The notes under the pieces: model-generated
Database searches by the model: none
Seen by the model: only the letters and a program-made list of their open reading frames with translations
Told to the model about the DNA's origin: nothing
DNA from: TMP-86 sp046347195
GTDB lineage: Bacteria > Pseudomonadota > Gammaproteobacteria > Steroidobacterales > Steroidobacteraceae
NCBI GenBank assembly: GCA_046347195.1
Contig: JAXMGQ010000022.1
Location: 12,711-76,710, forward strand
Length of the DNA stretch: 64,000 nt
Direction: 5' to 3'
Program-made: the position numbers and the translations under genes
In this document: positions 52,570-62,876 of the stretch, piece by piece
How positions within the stretch are numbered: position 1 is the stretch's first letter
How the letters are laid out: each line of letters begins with the position of its first letter

Positions 52570-54864
52570 GTGCTGAGCCAAGAACTGGAATACTGCTTGA
52601 ACGATGCCTTCCAGGGCGCCCGCGAGGCCCGGCACGAGTTCATGACCGTCGAGCACCTGCTGCTGGCCATCATCGACACCCCCAAGGTGCGCGAGATCGT
52701 CAAGGCCTGCGGTGGTGATACCGCCAAGCTCAAGGCCGAGCTCAAGCAGTTCATCGAGCAGACCACCCCGCGGCTGCCGTCCGGCGAGGATCGCGACGTG
52801 CAGCCCACCCTGGGCTTCCAGCGGGTGCTGCAGCGAGCCGTCTTCCATGTGCAGTCCAGCGGCAAGAAGGAGGTCACGGTCGCGAACGTGCTGGTGGCCA
52901 TATTCAGCGAGAAGCAGTCCCATGCCGCTTACCTGCTGAGCATGCAGGACCTCTCGCGCCTGGACGTGGTCAACTTCATCGCCCATGGCCTGTCGAAGTC
53001 GGGCGGCGAGGAGCGCTCGGAGCGCGAGGACTCGGGCGGCGCCGCGGAAGGCGAGCGCGAGGCGGAAGGCGGCGGCACGGCGCTGGAGAAGTACGCCACC
53101 AACCTGAACGAATCGGCGCGCCTGGGCAAGATCGACCCGCTCATCGGCCGCAAGCTCGAGGTCGAGCGCACCATCGAGATCCTCTGCCGCCGCCGCAAGA
53201 ACAACCCGCTGTACGTGGGCGAGGCGGGCGTGGGCAAGACCGCGATCGCCGAAGGCCTCGCCCGCATGATCGTCGAGGGCAACGTGCCCGACGTGCTCGC
53301 CGATGCCACCATCTACGCGCTCGACATGGGCTCGCTCGTGGCCGGCACGAAGTACCGCGGCGACTTCGAGAAGCGCCTGAAGGCGGTGCTCTCGGAGGTG
53401 AAGAAGCAGCCGGGCGCCATCCTGTTCATCGACGAGATCCACACCGTCATCGGCGCGGGCGCCGCTTCCGGCGGGGTCATGGACGCCTCCAACCTCATCA
53501 AGCCGGCGCTGGCCAATGGCGAGCTGCGCTGCATCGGCTCGACCACCTACAACGAGTACCGCGGCATCTTCGAAAAGGACCATGCCCTGGCGCGGCGCTT
53601 CCAGAAGATCGACATCACCGAGCCCTCGATCAGCGACACCATCGACATCCTGCGCGGCCTGAAGTCCCGCTTCGAGGAGCATCACGGCATCCGTTACGAG
53701 GACGAGGCGCTGCGCGCGGCCGCGGAACTGGCGGCGCGCCACATCAACGATCGCCACATGCCCGACAAGGCCATCGACGTGGTGGATGAGGCGGGCGCCA
53801 ACTTGCGGCTCAAACCCGCCGACCAGCGCGACCCGGTGGTCACCGTCTCGCACATCGAGAACGTGGTGGCGCGCATCGCGCGCATTCCGCCCAAGACCGT
53901 GTCGACTTCCGACCGGGACGTGCTTCGCAACCTGGAGCGCAACCTCAAGCTCACCATCTTCGGCCAGGACAAGGCCATCGAGGCGCTTTCCAGCGCCATC
54001 AAGATGTCGCGCTCGGGGCTGGGCGATCAGCGCAAGCCGGTGGGTTCCTTCCTGTTCGCCGGGCCCACCGGCGTCGGCAAGACCGAGGTCACCCGGCAGC
54101 TGGCGATCTCGCTGGGCGTGGAGTTCGTGCGCTTCGACATGTCCGAATACATGGAGCGGCACACCGTGTCGAGGCTGATCGGCGCGCCGCCGGGATACGT
54201 CGGATTCGATCAGGGTGGCCTGCTCACCGAGCAGATCTCCAAGCACCCGCACTGCGTGCTGCTGCTCGATGAGATCGAGAAGGCGCACCCGGATGTGTTC
54301 AACCTGCTGCTGCAGGTGATGGATCACGGCACGCTCACCGACAACAACGGCCGCAAGGCGGATTTCCGCCACGTCATCATCATCATGACGACCAACGAGG
54401 GCGCGCGCGAGATGAACCGCCCGAGCGTGGGCTTCGTGCAGATGGACAACAGCTCCGATGGCATGGAGGCGATCCGCCGGCTGTTCTCACCCGAGTTCCG
54501 CAACCGGCTCGATGCCATCATCCAGTTCGCGGCGCTCGACACCGCCACCATCGAACGCGTGGTCGACAAGCTGCTGGTGGAGGCGGAAGCCGCGCTCGAG
54601 CAGAAGCGGGTGTCGATCAGCGTGGACGAGGGCGCCCGGTCGTGGATCGCCAAGCGTGGCTACGACCCGAAGATGGGCGCGCGGCCGATGGCGCGCATCA
54701 TCCAGGAGTTCATCAAGCGCCCGCTGGCCGAGGAGCTGCTGTTCGGCAAGCTCGCCAACGGCGGCCACGTCGAGGTGGGTGTGAGCGAGGACGGCGAGAA
54801 GCTCGTGCTGAAATCGACCGCCGCGGCGGGCTCGACGCCCGCGCTGCTGTCGCCGGCGCAGTAG
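52570..54864 (+). CDS. clpA: ATP-dependent Clp protease ATPase ClpA
   Basis: A 764-residue unfoldase for ClpP. Clp N-domain (EARHEFMTVEHLLLAI), first AAA module with GEAGVGKT at about residue 217, and second with GPTGVGKTEVTRQ. The GYVGFDQGGLL pore loop and the ClpP-binding IGL-like loop region are in the second module. GTG start. It overlaps no other gene; ends before the convergent infA. Confidence 0.97.
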   Translation: MLSQELEYCLNDAFQGAREARHEFMTVEHLLLAIIDTPKVREIVKACGGDTAKLKAELKQFIEQTTPRLPSGEDRDVQPTLGFQRVLQRAVFHVQSSGKKEVTVANVLVAIFSEKQSHAAYLLSMQDLSRLDVVNFIAHGLSKSGGEERSEREDSGGAAEGEREAEGGGTALEKYATNLNESARLGKIDPLIGRKLEVERTIEILCRRRKNNPLYVGEAGVGKTAIAEGLARMIVEGNVPDVLADATIYALDMGSLVAGTKYRGDFEKRLKAVLSEVKKQPGAILFIDEIHTVIGAGAASGGVMDASNLIKPALANGELRCIGSTTYNEYRGIFEKDHALARRFQKIDITEPSISDTIDILRGLKSRFEEHHGIRYEDEALRAAAELAARHINDRHMPDKAIDVVDEAGANLRLKPADQRDPVVTVSHIENVVARIARIPPKTVSTSDRDVLRNLERNLKLTIFGQDKAIEALSSAIKMSRSGLGDQRKPVGSFLFAGPTGVGKTEVTRQLAISLGVEFVRFDMSEYMERHTVSRLIGAPPGYVGFDQGGLLTEQISKHPHCVLLLDEIEKAHPDVFNLLLQVMDHGTLTDNNGRKADFRHVIIIMTTNEGAREMNRPSVGFVQMDNSSDGMEAIRRLFSPEFRNRLDAIIQFAALDTATIERVVDKLLVEAEAALEQKRVSISVDEGARSWIAKRGYDPKMGARPMARIIQEFIKRPLAEELLFGKLANGGHVEVGVSEDGEKLVLKSTAAAGSTPALLSPAQ

Positions 54865-54888
54865 CCTCGCTGCGGGAAGAGTCGGGGT

Positions 54889-55107
<219 letters not shown>

Positions 55108-55138
55108 GCTGCCTTGTGGTGCCGACGCAACGCGGCGT

Positions 55139-55167
55139 ATTGTGCATAAACAGCGGGTTTTATGCAA
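55139..55167 (-). promoter_or_regulatory. infA promoter (TTGCAT-17-CACAAT)
   Basis: On the minus strand TTGCAT (plus 55162-55167), 17-base spacer, CACAAT (plus 55139-55144). It lies across the 3' end of aat, giving infA a leader of about 25 bases independent of the aat transcript. Confidence 0.65.
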
Positions 55168-55843
55168 TTTGCGGATCAGGGGGCTTCACCCATCGCCGCA
55201 GCAACTGCGTGAACTCGCGTCTCGGGATCTCGCGCGCCCCCAGGCTGTGCAGGTGCCCGCTCGCGACCTGGCAATCGATCAGTTCGATGCCGCGCGCCGG
55301 ACATTCGGCCACCAGTCGCGCCAGCGCCACTTTCGAGGCATCCCGGGCCCGGCTGAACATCGACTCGCCGAAGAACACCCGTCCGAGATGGACCCCGTAC
55401 AACCCCCCGACCAGTTCTCCGTCCTTCCAGGTCTCCACCGAGTGCGCGAACCCCGCCTCGTGCAGCCGCTTGTACGCGCGGATCATCGCCGGATCGAGCC
55501 ACGTCCCGGCGCCCGAGGAGCGGGGCTCCGCGCAGGCACGGATGGTGGCGCCGAAATCCTCATCGAGCGTCGTGCGGTACGGTCCGTTGCGCAGCGTCTT
55601 GGACAGGCTCCGCGAGCACTTGAATTCAGCGGGGAACAGCACCATGCGCGGATCCGGCGACCACCACAGGATGGGCTGCTGCTGCGCGTACCAGGGGAAG
55701 ATGCCGCGCGAGTAGGCGCTGAGCAGGCGAGGCACGGACAGGTCGCCGCCGGCGGCGAGCAGGCCCTGCGGTTCGCGCAGGGCGGCCTCCGGATCCGGGA
55801 AATGGCCGGGCGGGTCATGCTCGCTCAACCAGGTCAGCCGCAT
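55160..55843 (-). CDS. aat: Leucyl/phenylalanyl-tRNA-protein transferase
   Basis: A 227-residue enzyme that adds Leu or Phe to proteins with N-terminal Lys/Arg, making them ClpS substrates. Core IFPWY, ILWWSPDPRMVL and GGLYGVHLGRVFFGESMFS are diagnostic. ATG 55843 overlaps the upstream gene's stop by one base. The pairing with clpS-clpA nearby links the N-degron pathway genes in one stretch. Confidence 0.96.
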   Translation of the reverse strand: MRLTWLSEHDPPGHFPDPEAALREPQGLLAAGGDLSVPRLLSAYSRGIFPWYAQQQPILWWSPDPRMVLFPAEFKCSRSLSKTLRNGPYRTTLDEDFGATIRACAEPRSSGAGTWLDPAMIRAYKRLHEAGFAHSVETWKDGELVGGLYGVHLGRVFFGESMFSRARDASKVALARLVAECPARGIELIDCQVASGHLHSLGAREIPRREFTQLLRRWVKPPDPQIA

Positions 55844-57039
55844 CACGGCTCGATCCGCCAGTCGTCGGCGGCTGCGCGATGGAAGGGCAGGTGGTCGTTG
55901 ACGCCCTGCGCGTATTCCTCGACCGCCCGCGCCTCGCGCCCGGCGAACTCGCGGATCGCGGCGGCGAAGCCCGGATGGGCGATGAAGTGCGCCGACCTCG
56001 TGCAGGCGGGGACGAAGCCGCGCGGCACCTTGTGCTCGCCCTGCGTTCCCGGTTCGAAGCGCGACAATCCGCGCTGGATGCAATGCTCGATGCCCTGGTA
56101 GTAGCAGGCCTCGAAGTGAAGGCTGTGGTATTCGCCGCCGGCACCCCAGTAGCGGCCATACAGGCAGGTGGCGTCCTGGAAGAAGATCGCCACGGCGATG
56201 GGCTCCCCGCCGAGGCGCGCCACCTTGAGCAGCAGGCTCTCCGGCAGGCGGGTGGCGATGCGACGGAAGAACTCCAGGTTGAGATAGGGCCGATGACCGT
56301 GGCGGTGGAAGGTGTCGGCATAGAAGCCGTACAGGCGGCGCCACAGGGCGGCATCGATCTCGCCACCCACCCGCGTGTCGAAGGTGATGCCGGCCTCGGC
56401 CACGCGCCGCCTTTCACGCCGCGCCTTCTTGCGCTTCTCCGCCGTGAAGGTGGCCAGAAAGTCCTCGAAGCTGCCATAGCCGCGGTTGTGCCAGTGGAAC
56501 TGGACGTCGCGTCGCAGCGTCATGCCGGCCTGCTCGAGCTGCGCGGCCTCCTGGTCCTGCGGGAACAGCACATGCCAGGAGGAGAGCCCGAGCCGCTTCA
56601 CGGCCTCCTTCGCGGTGCGGATCAGCGCACCCTCCAGTTCGCGGCGACGTGAGGCATCCGCCACGAGCAGTCGAGGTCCGGTCACGGGCGTGAAGGGGAT
56701 GGCGCTCAGGAGCTTGGGGTAGTACGCGAGGCCATGCTGGTGATAGGCATTCGCCCAGGAGAAATCGAACACGAATTCGCCACGCGAATGTGACTTCAGG
56801 TAGCCGGGCATGGCCGCGACGGGCCTGCGGTCCTCGCTGAGCAACAGATGCTGCGGCGTCCAGCCGTTGCCGGCGCCGACGCAGCCGGTCTCCTCCAGCG
56901 TCAGCAGGAATTCATGACGCAGGAAGGGCGCATCGCCCGCCACCAGCGCATTCCATTGCGCAGCGTCGACGGCGGCGATGCCGTCAAGAAACCGGGCGGT
57001 GAGTGTCGGGGTGGTGGCGCTCAAGGTATCGGTCGGCAT
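55843..57039 (-). CDS. GNAT-fold peptidogalycan-like acyltransferase (DUF482/FemAB-like)
   Basis: A 398-residue protein with ANAYHQHGLAYYPKLLSAIPFTPVTGPRLL and FTAEKRKKARRERRRVAEAGITF, followed by FYADTFHRHGHRPYLNLEFF, the pattern of the DUF482/FemAB-like branch of the GNAT superfamily. It probably transfers an acyl group to an unidentified acceptor. The family is common beside trxB and aat. Its start lies 56 bases inside trxB, which is a large overlap; a later start is not evident. Confidence 0.85.
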   Translation of the reverse strand: MPTDTLSATTPTLTARFLDGIAAVDAAQWNALVAGDAPFLRHEFLLTLEETGCVGAGNGWTPQHLLLSEDRRPVAAMPGYLKSHSRGEFVFDFSWANAYHQHGLAYYPKLLSAIPFTPVTGPRLLVADASRRRELEGALIRTAKEAVKRLGLSSWHVLFPQDQEAAQLEQAGMTLRRDVQFHWHNRGYGSFEDFLATFTAEKRKKARRERRRVAEAGITFDTRVGGEIDAALWRRLYGFYADTFHRHGHRPYLNLEFFRRIATRLPESLLLKVARLGGEPIAVAIFFQDATCLYGRYWGAGGEYHSLHFEACYYQGIEHCIQRGLSRFEPGTQGEHKVPRGFVPACTRSAHFIAHPGFAAAIREFAGREARAVEEYAQGVNDHLPFHRAAADDWRIEP

Positions 57040-57961
57040 CCAGGGCAGCCATGCAGCCGGTGCCCGCGGAGGTCACCGCCTGCCGATAGATATGATCGGC
57101 GACATCGCCGGCGGCGAACACACCGGGAATGCTGGTCGCGGTGGCATCGCCCTCGCTGCCGCCCTTCACCCGAATGTACCCGCCATGCATCTCGAGCTGG
57201 CCTTCGAACAGCGCGGTGTTCGGCTGGTGGCCCACCGCGATGAACACGCCATCGACGGGCAGGTCCTTCGACCGGCCATCCACCGTGCTGCGAAAGCGCA
57301 CGCCGGTGACGCCGGCCTCGTCACCGAGGATCTCCTCCACCGCATTGTTCCACGCCAGGCTCACCTTGCCGCCGCGCTCCAGGCCGAACAGGCGGTCCTG
57401 CAGGATGCGCTCGGCGCGCAGCGTGTCGCGGCGGTGGATCAGCGTCACGTGCGCGGCGATGTTGCTCAGGTACAGCGCTTCCTCCACCGCGGTGTTGCCG
57501 CCACCGACCACGGCCACGCGCTTGCCACGGTAGAAGAAGCCATCGCAGGTCGCGCAGGCCGACACGCCCTTGCCGCGGAAGGTTTCCTCGGAGGGCAGGC
57601 CCAGGTATTTCGCGGAGGCGCCCGTCGCGATGATCAGCGTATCGCAGGTATAGGTCCCGCCGTCGCCCTCGAGGCGGAAGGGGCGATGCAGCAAGTCCAC
57701 CGTGTTGATGTGATCCAGCACGATCTGCGTGTTGAACCGCTCGGCGTGCTGGCGCATCCGCTCCATGAGCTGCGGGCCCTGCAAGCCGTGGACATCGCCG
57801 GGCCAGTTGTCCACATCGGTGGTGGTCATGAGCTGGCCGCCCTGCTCGAGGCCGGTGATCAGCAAGGGATGGCGGTTGGCGCGCGCTGCGTAGACCGCGG
57901 CGCTGTAGCCTGCGGGACCTGAACCGAGAATGACGAGCCGGCTGTGACGGGCGGCGCTCAT
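56984..57961 (-). CDS. trxB: Thioredoxin reductase
   Basis: A 325-residue flavoenzyme that reduces thioredoxin with NADPH. FAD-binding GSGPAGYSAAVYAARA, redox-active CATC at C136/C139 (SACATCDGFFY), NADP-binding GGGNTAVEEALYL and a C-terminal GVFAAGDVADHIYRQ. ATG 57961 follows a AAGGAA site. First gene of the trxB-GNAT-aat run. Confidence 0.96.
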   Translation of the reverse strand: MSAARHSRLVILGSGPAGYSAAVYAARANRHPLLITGLEQGGQLMTTTDVDNWPGDVHGLQGPQLMERMRQHAERFNTQIVLDHINTVDLLHRPFRLEGDGGTYTCDTLIIATGASAKYLGLPSEETFRGKGVSACATCDGFFYRGKRVAVVGGGNTAVEEALYLSNIAAHVTLIHRRDTLRAERILQDRLFGLERGGKVSLAWNNAVEEILGDEAGVTGVRFRSTVDGRSKDLPVDGVFIAVGHQPNTALFEGQLEMHGGYIRVKGGSEGDATATSIPGVFAAGDVADHIYRQAVTSAGTGCMAALDADRYLERHHPDTHRPVS

Positions 57962-57989
57962 GTATACTTTTTTCCTTTGAATGAATCTT

Positions 57990-58023
57990 CGCGCGGGCCA
58001 TGGTAAGTAAATCCGCCCGCGCG
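57990..58023. repeat. Inverted repeat in the trxB/ftsK divergent region
   Basis: CGCGCGGGC and GCCCGCGCG, nine-base arms, with a 16-base spacer, in the 67-base gap between the two genes. It may be a hairpin or operator; I cannot say which. Confidence 0.4.
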
Positions 58024-58028
58024 CGAAA

Positions 58029-60392
58029 GTGACACCTGAAGGAAGCTCCAAGACACACGTGGGTGACTCCTCCGACAGCGGCAAGGCCAGGCAGAAGCCG
58101 AAACTCCCGGCGGCGGTGAGCCGTTCGCTGCGCGAGGGCACCTTGTGGGTGCTCGGTGCGCTCGCGCTCGTGCTGTTGCTGGCACTGCTGACGTATCACA
58201 CGCGTGATCCGGGCTTCGCCGACACCGGCGAGCCGGGGCCCATGGGCAACTGGATCGGGCCGGTGGGTGCGTGGCTGGCCGGGTTCTTTTTCTTCCTGTT
58301 CGGCCGGCCCGCCTACCTGTTTCCCGTCATGCTGGGCTATGCGGGCTGGTTCGTGCACAAGGACCTGAGCCTGCCCGATTCACGCTCGCGCCTGTCGGCT
58401 GCCTTGCGGGCCGGTGGCTTCATCCTCACGCTGCTCACGAGCTGCGGGCTCGCCACGCTCCACTGGGATGGCTCCTCTTTTCCGAACAGCGCGGGCGGGG
58501 TGGTCGGCGAGCTGACCGGCGGCGGCACGGCGCGCGGGCTGTCCTTCCTCGGCGCCACGCTGATCCTGCTCGGGCTGTGGCTGGCCGGGGTCGCGCTGTT
58601 TCTCGGCGTGTCCTGGTTCGAGATCATGGACCGCCTCGGCGCCTGGACGCTGCAGGGCGTGGCCTGGCTGCAGGCGAAGCGCGCCCAGAAGAAGGAACTC
58701 TCGGCCGGCCAGGTGCGAAAGCAGGCGCGCCAGGGCCAGGTGCGCGAGGAGCAGAAGAAGGTCGCCGCCCGGCCACCACCGCGCATCGAGCCGCCCGCAC
58801 CGGTGCCCGAAAAGAGCGAACGCGTCGAGCGCGAGCGGCAGGTGCCGCTGTTCGATGCGCCCAAGTCGAGCGAGCTGCCGGCGCTGTCGTTGCTGGACGA
58901 GCCCGGGCCGCGCGAGGCCAGCTATTCGGAGGAAGCCCTCGAGGCGATGTCGAGGCTGGTCGAGCTCAAGCTGCGCAATTTCGGCGTCGAGGCCGAGGTG
59001 GTCGCCGTGCAGCCGGGTCCCGTGGTGACGCGCTTCGAGCTGCGGCCCGCGCCCGGCGTGAAGGTGAACCAGATCAGCAACCTGTCCAAGGACCTGGCGC
59101 GCGAGCTCTCCGCCATCAGCGTGCGCGTGGTGGAGGTGATCCCCGGCAAGTCGGTCGTGGGCCTGGAGATCCCCAACGAGAAGCGCGAGGTCGTGACGCT
59201 CGGCGAGATCATCAAGTCCAAGCCCTACGACGATGTCACCTCGCCCCTGGCGCTCGCGCTGGGCAAGGACATCGGTGGCGTGCCGGTGGTGGCGGACCTT
59301 GCGCGCATGCCGCACCTGCTCATCGCCGGCACCACCGGTTCGGGCAAGTCGGTGGGCATCAATGCCATGGTGCTGAGCCTGGTCTACAAGGCCACGCCCG
59401 AGCACGTGCGCATGATCATGATCGACCCCAAGATGCTCGAGCTGTCGGTGTACGAGGGCATCCCGCACCTGCTCGCCCCGGTGGTCACGGACATGAAGCA
59501 CGCGGCCAACGCGCTGCGCTGGTGTGTGGCGGAGATGGAGCGCCGCTACCAGCTCATGTCGATGCTGGGCGTGCGCAACATCGGCGGCTTCAACCGCAAG
59601 GTCAAGGAGGCGGCCGACGAGGGCAAGCCCATCAAGGACCCGATCCTGATGCAGAAGGTGCAGCAGGGCGTGCCCGGCGTGGTCGTCGAGGACATCCCCG
59701 AGCTCACCCCGCTCCCCTTCGTCGTGGTCATCATCGACGAGCTCGCCGACCTCATGATGATCGTCGGCAAGAAGGTGGAGGAGCTGATCGCGCGGCTTGC
59801 GCAGAAGGCGCGCGCCTCGGGCATCCACCTCATCCTTGCGACCCAACGCCCTTCCGTGGACGTGATCACCGGCCTCATCAAGGCGAACATTCCTTCCCGC
59901 ATCGCCTTCCAGGTATCCGCGCGCGTGGATTCGCGCACCATCCTCGACCAGAGCGGCGCCGAGTCGCTGCTCGGACACGGCGACATGCTGATCCTGCCGC
60001 CGGGCACCTCGGTGCCCACGCGCGTGCACGGCGCCTTCGTCTCCGACCAGGAAGTGCATCGCGTGGTCGCGGGCCTGAAGAAAGGCGCACCGCCCACCTA
60101 CATCGAGGAGATCATCACCGGACCCAAGTCGCCGATCCCGGGGTTCCCTTCCGACGATGCGGACGGCGAGGGCGAGGAGGGCGATGGCGAGCAGGATCCG
60201 CTGTACGATGAGGCCGTCAAGATCGTGGTGGAGACGCGCAAGGCCTCGATCTCCGGCGTGCAGCGCCGGCTGAAGATCGGCTACAACCGCGCGGCGCGCC
60301 TCGTGGAGACCATGGAGGCGGCGGGCCTCGTCGGTCCGCTGCAGCCCAACGGCAGCCGCGAGATCCTGGTGGCTGCGCCGGTTCAGGACTGA
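58029..60392 (+). CDS. ftsK: DNA translocase FtsK
   Basis: A 787-residue division protein that pumps DNA to the XerCD-dif site. The N-terminus holds four or so membrane helices (residues 40-190), then a short linker of about 130 residues (charged, KRAQKKELSAGQVRKQARQ), then the motor with GTTGSGKS at 434-441, IIDELADLMMIVG, and ATQRPSVDVITGLIKAN, then the C-terminal gamma domain (YNRAARLVETMEAAGLVG) that reads KOPS. GTG start. lolA overlaps its stop. Confidence 0.97.
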   Translation: MTPEGSSKTHVGDSSDSGKARQKPKLPAAVSRSLREGTLWVLGALALVLLLALLTYHTRDPGFADTGEPGPMGNWIGPVGAWLAGFFFFLFGRPAYLFPVMLGYAGWFVHKDLSLPDSRSRLSAALRAGGFILTLLTSCGLATLHWDGSSFPNSAGGVVGELTGGGTARGLSFLGATLILLGLWLAGVALFLGVSWFEIMDRLGAWTLQGVAWLQAKRAQKKELSAGQVRKQARQGQVREEQKKVAARPPPRIEPPAPVPEKSERVERERQVPLFDAPKSSELPALSLLDEPGPREASYSEEALEAMSRLVELKLRNFGVEAEVVAVQPGPVVTRFELRPAPGVKVNQISNLSKDLARELSAISVRVVEVIPGKSVVGLEIPNEKREVVTLGEIIKSKPYDDVTSPLALALGKDIGGVPVVADLARMPHLLIAGTTGSGKSVGINAMVLSLVYKATPEHVRMIMIDPKMLELSVYEGIPHLLAPVVTDMKHAANALRWCVAEMERRYQLMSMLGVRNIGGFNRKVKEAADEGKPIKDPILMQKVQQGVPGVVVEDIPELTPLPFVVVIIDELADLMMIVGKKVEELIARLAQKARASGIHLILATQRPSVDVITGLIKANIPSRIAFQVSARVDSRTILDQSGAESLLGHGDMLILPPGTSVPTRVHGAFVSDQEVHRVVAGLKKGAPPTYIEEIITGPKSPIPGFPSDDADGEGEEGDGEQDPLYDEAVKIVVETRKASISGVQRRLKIGYNRAARLVETMEAAGLVGPLQPNGSREILVAAPVQD

Positions 60393-61045
60393 TGCGCGGT
60401 CTCCTGCTGCTGCTGTCGTTGGCGGTGTCCGGCATCGCGTGGAGCGCGGAGGCGCCCGGTTCGCCGGCCGCCGGTTCGCCTGCAGCCCAGGTCGATGCGT
60501 ATTTCGCGAAGCTGTCCACGTACTCCGCTGATTTCGAGCAGGAGGTGGTCGGCTCCAAGGGTGAGGCGTCCACCAAGGCGGCGGGGCACCTCTACCTGCA
60601 GAAGCCCGGCCGCTTCCGCTGGGACTACACCCGTCCCAGCGAGCAGATCGTGCTGGCCGATGGCCACCGGCTGTGGTTCTACGACAAGGATCTCGCCCAG
60701 GCCAATGTGCGCGATCTGGATTCGACACTGTCCAGCACGCCTGCGGTGCTGTTGTCCTCCGGAGCCCCGGTGAGCGCCGAGTTCACCATCACGGCGCTTC
60801 CCGACCAGGACGGCCTGAGCTGGTTCGAACTGCGCCCGCGGCGCACCGGCGGGGACTTCCTCGCTGCCCGCATCGGCTTCCTGCGTGGGGAGATGGCCAG
60901 GCTCCTGATCGTCGACAAGCTCAACCAGCTCACCCGGCTGGATTTCTCCCATGCGGTGCGCAACGAGACACTGCCGGCCTCGCTGTTCAGCTTCACCCCG
61001 CCCGCCGGTGTGGACGTGATCGGTGCGGCGCCGGGCGGCTCATGA
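60392..61045 (+). CDS. lolA: Outer-membrane lipoprotein carrier LolA
   Basis: A 217-residue periplasmic carrier that takes lipoproteins from LolCDE to LolB. Signal peptide (about 1-18, SGIAWSAEAP), then VDAYFAKLSTYSADFEQ and KPGRFRWDYTRPSEQ (typical LolA beginning with an unclosed barrel). ATG overlaps ftsK. The ftsK-lolA-rarA-serS order is common. Its partners lolC/E/D are 40 kb upstream. Confidence 0.95.
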   Translation: MRGLLLLLSLAVSGIAWSAEAPGSPAAGSPAAQVDAYFAKLSTYSADFEQEVVGSKGEASTKAAGHLYLQKPGRFRWDYTRPSEQIVLADGHRLWFYDKDLAQANVRDLDSTLSSTPAVLLSSGAPVSAEFTITALPDQDGLSWFELRPRRTGGDFLAARIGFLRGEMARLLIVDKLNQLTRLDFSHAVRNETLPASLFSFTPPAGVDVIGAAPGGS

Positions 61046-61449
61046 GGAGCGACCTGCGGCTGCGGCCCCTGTGGCTGTCGCTGGGATACCTGATGGTGGC
61101 ATTCGTCCTGGCAGCCTGCCTGTTGCCACGCGTCGACATCCAGCCGGTGGCGAGTCTGCTGTGGGACAAGGCTGAGCACGCCATCGCGTTCTTCGGTCTC
61201 ACGCTGTGGTTCGCCGGCCTCTATGTGCCGCGGCTGTGGGGCCGCATCGCCGCGTCGTTCTTCACCCTGGGCGTGCTCATCGAGATCGCACAGGGCCTGT
61301 TCACGACCACGCGATCGGCGGATCCGCTCGATGCGGCCGCGGACGCCATCGGCATCCTGGTCGCGCTCGCCGCGGCCCGGCTGGGCGCCAGGGACTGGAG
61401 CCTGTGGACCGAGCGGCTGCTTCGCCTGGGCCGGACGCGGCAGCCGTGA
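61042..61449 (+). CDS. VanZ-like small membrane protein
   Basis: A 135-residue protein with four hydrophobic helices (about residues 15-30, 45-60, 68-90, 95-115) and the DKAEHAIAFFGLTLWFAG and GVLIEIAQGLF motifs of the VanZ-like family. Its function is unknown. The ATGA overlap with lolA and the GTGA overlap with rarA suggest an operon ftsK-lolA-vanZ-rarA. Confidence 0.75.
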   Translation: MRSDLRLRPLWLSLGYLMVAFVLAACLLPRVDIQPVASLLWDKAEHAIAFFGLTLWFAGLYVPRLWGRIAASFFTLGVLIEIAQGLFTTTRSADPLDAAADAIGILVALAAARLGARDWSLWTERLLRLGRTRQP

Positions 61450-62761
61450 AAGGGCCCTCGGCGCGCGCGGTGTACCGGCCCTGGCGGACCGGATGCGGCC
61501 GCAGGACATCGGGGAGTTCGTCGGCCAGCAGCCTGGTCGGCCCGGGCGGGCCGCTGCGGCGCGCGCTCGAGGCGGGCAAGCCCCATTCGATGATCCTGTG
61601 GGGCCCGCCGGGAACGGGCAAGACCACGCTGGCGCGCCTGTTCGCGCATGGGCTCAACGCGCAGTTCCTGACGCTCTCGGCGGTGACCTCGGGGGTCAAG
61701 GACATTCGCGCGGTGGTGGAACAGGCGTTGGCGGTGCGCGCGACGCAGGGCACGGTGCTGTTCCTGGACGAGGTGCATCGCTTCAACAAGTCCCGGCAGG
61801 ACACCTTCCTGCCGTACGTGGAGGACGGCACGCTGGTGTTCATCGGGGCCACCACCGAGAACCCGTCCTTCGAGGTGAACAACGCGTTGCTGTCGCGCGC
61901 GCGGTGTATGTGCTCAAGCGCCTGGAAGCGGACGACCTGTCGCGCCTGCTGGATCGTGCGCTCACCGACGCCACGCGCGGCCTGGGCGACTCGCACCTGC
62001 AAGTCGACGAGGACGCTCGTGAGCTGCTCATCGCCGCCGCGGATGGCGATGCGCGCCGCCTGCTCAACCTGCTCGAGACCGCGGCCGACTTCGCCGGCGC
62101 CGAAGGGCGGCTGGGGCGCGATGCGGTGGCCTCGGTGATCGGCAGCACCTACCTGCGCTTCGACAAGGGTGGTGAGCAGTTCTATGACCAGATCTCCGCC
62201 CTGCACAAGTCGGTGCGCGGCAATGATCCGGATGCCGCGCTGTACTGGCTGTGCCGCATGCTGGCCGGCGGCTGCGATCCCCTGTACGTCGCGCGCCGGG
62301 TGCTGCGCATGGCGAGCGAGGACATCGGCAATGCAGACCCGCGCGCCCTGACGCTCGCGCTCGAGGCCTGCTCGGTGTACGAGCGGCTGGGCAGTCCCGA
62401 AGGGGAACTCGCCATCGCGCAGGCGGTGGTGTTCATGGCCGTCGCGGCCAAGAGCAATGCCGTCTACACGGCCTTCAACGCGGCCATGGCCGATGCGCAA
62501 TCCTCCGGGTCGCTGGAGGTGCCGATGCAGCTTCGCAATGCGCCGACCCGGCTGATGAAGGATCTGGGCTACGGCAAGGATTATCGCTACGCGCACGATG
62601 AGCCCGGGGCCCACGCCGCCGGCGAGCGTTACTTCCCGGACGGCATGGCCGAGAAACGCTATTACCTGCCCGCGCCGCGGGGGCTGGAAATCAAGATCGG
62701 CGAGGCCCTGGAGCAGCGCCGGGCGCGCGATCGCGAGGCGCGCGCTCGCAAGGGCGGTTGA
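61446..62761 (+). pseudogene. rarA: Replication-associated recombination protein RarA/MgsA, three frame breaks
   Basis: The pieces make a full RarA AAA ATPase of about 440 residues. N-terminus RPLADRMRPQDIGEFVGQQ, Walker A GPPGTGKTTLARL, Walker B FLDEVHRFNK, RAR sensor FIGATTENPSFEVNNALLSRAR, and a C-terminal GNDPDAALYWLCRML and LRNAPTRLMKDLGYG. Frame breaks near 61481 (one C lost from CCCC), 61532 (two bases lost between cag cag and ctg), and 61904 (one G lost from GGG). The start GTG overlaps the VanZ stop. Broken by errors rather than lost. Confidence 0.9.
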
Positions 62762-62876
62762 GCTTCGCTCGGGCGCAAGGTCACGGGGTGCGATGCCGGG
62801 TTTCCCGGTTTGCAATGCTGCGCCGCCTTTGGGAGCATGCGCGGCTGACATACTGGTTTTCCGTGAGGCGATTGCC

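Noticed and set aside
58380..60728. 782-codon open frame antisense to ftsK
   Set aside because: Shadow of FtsK.
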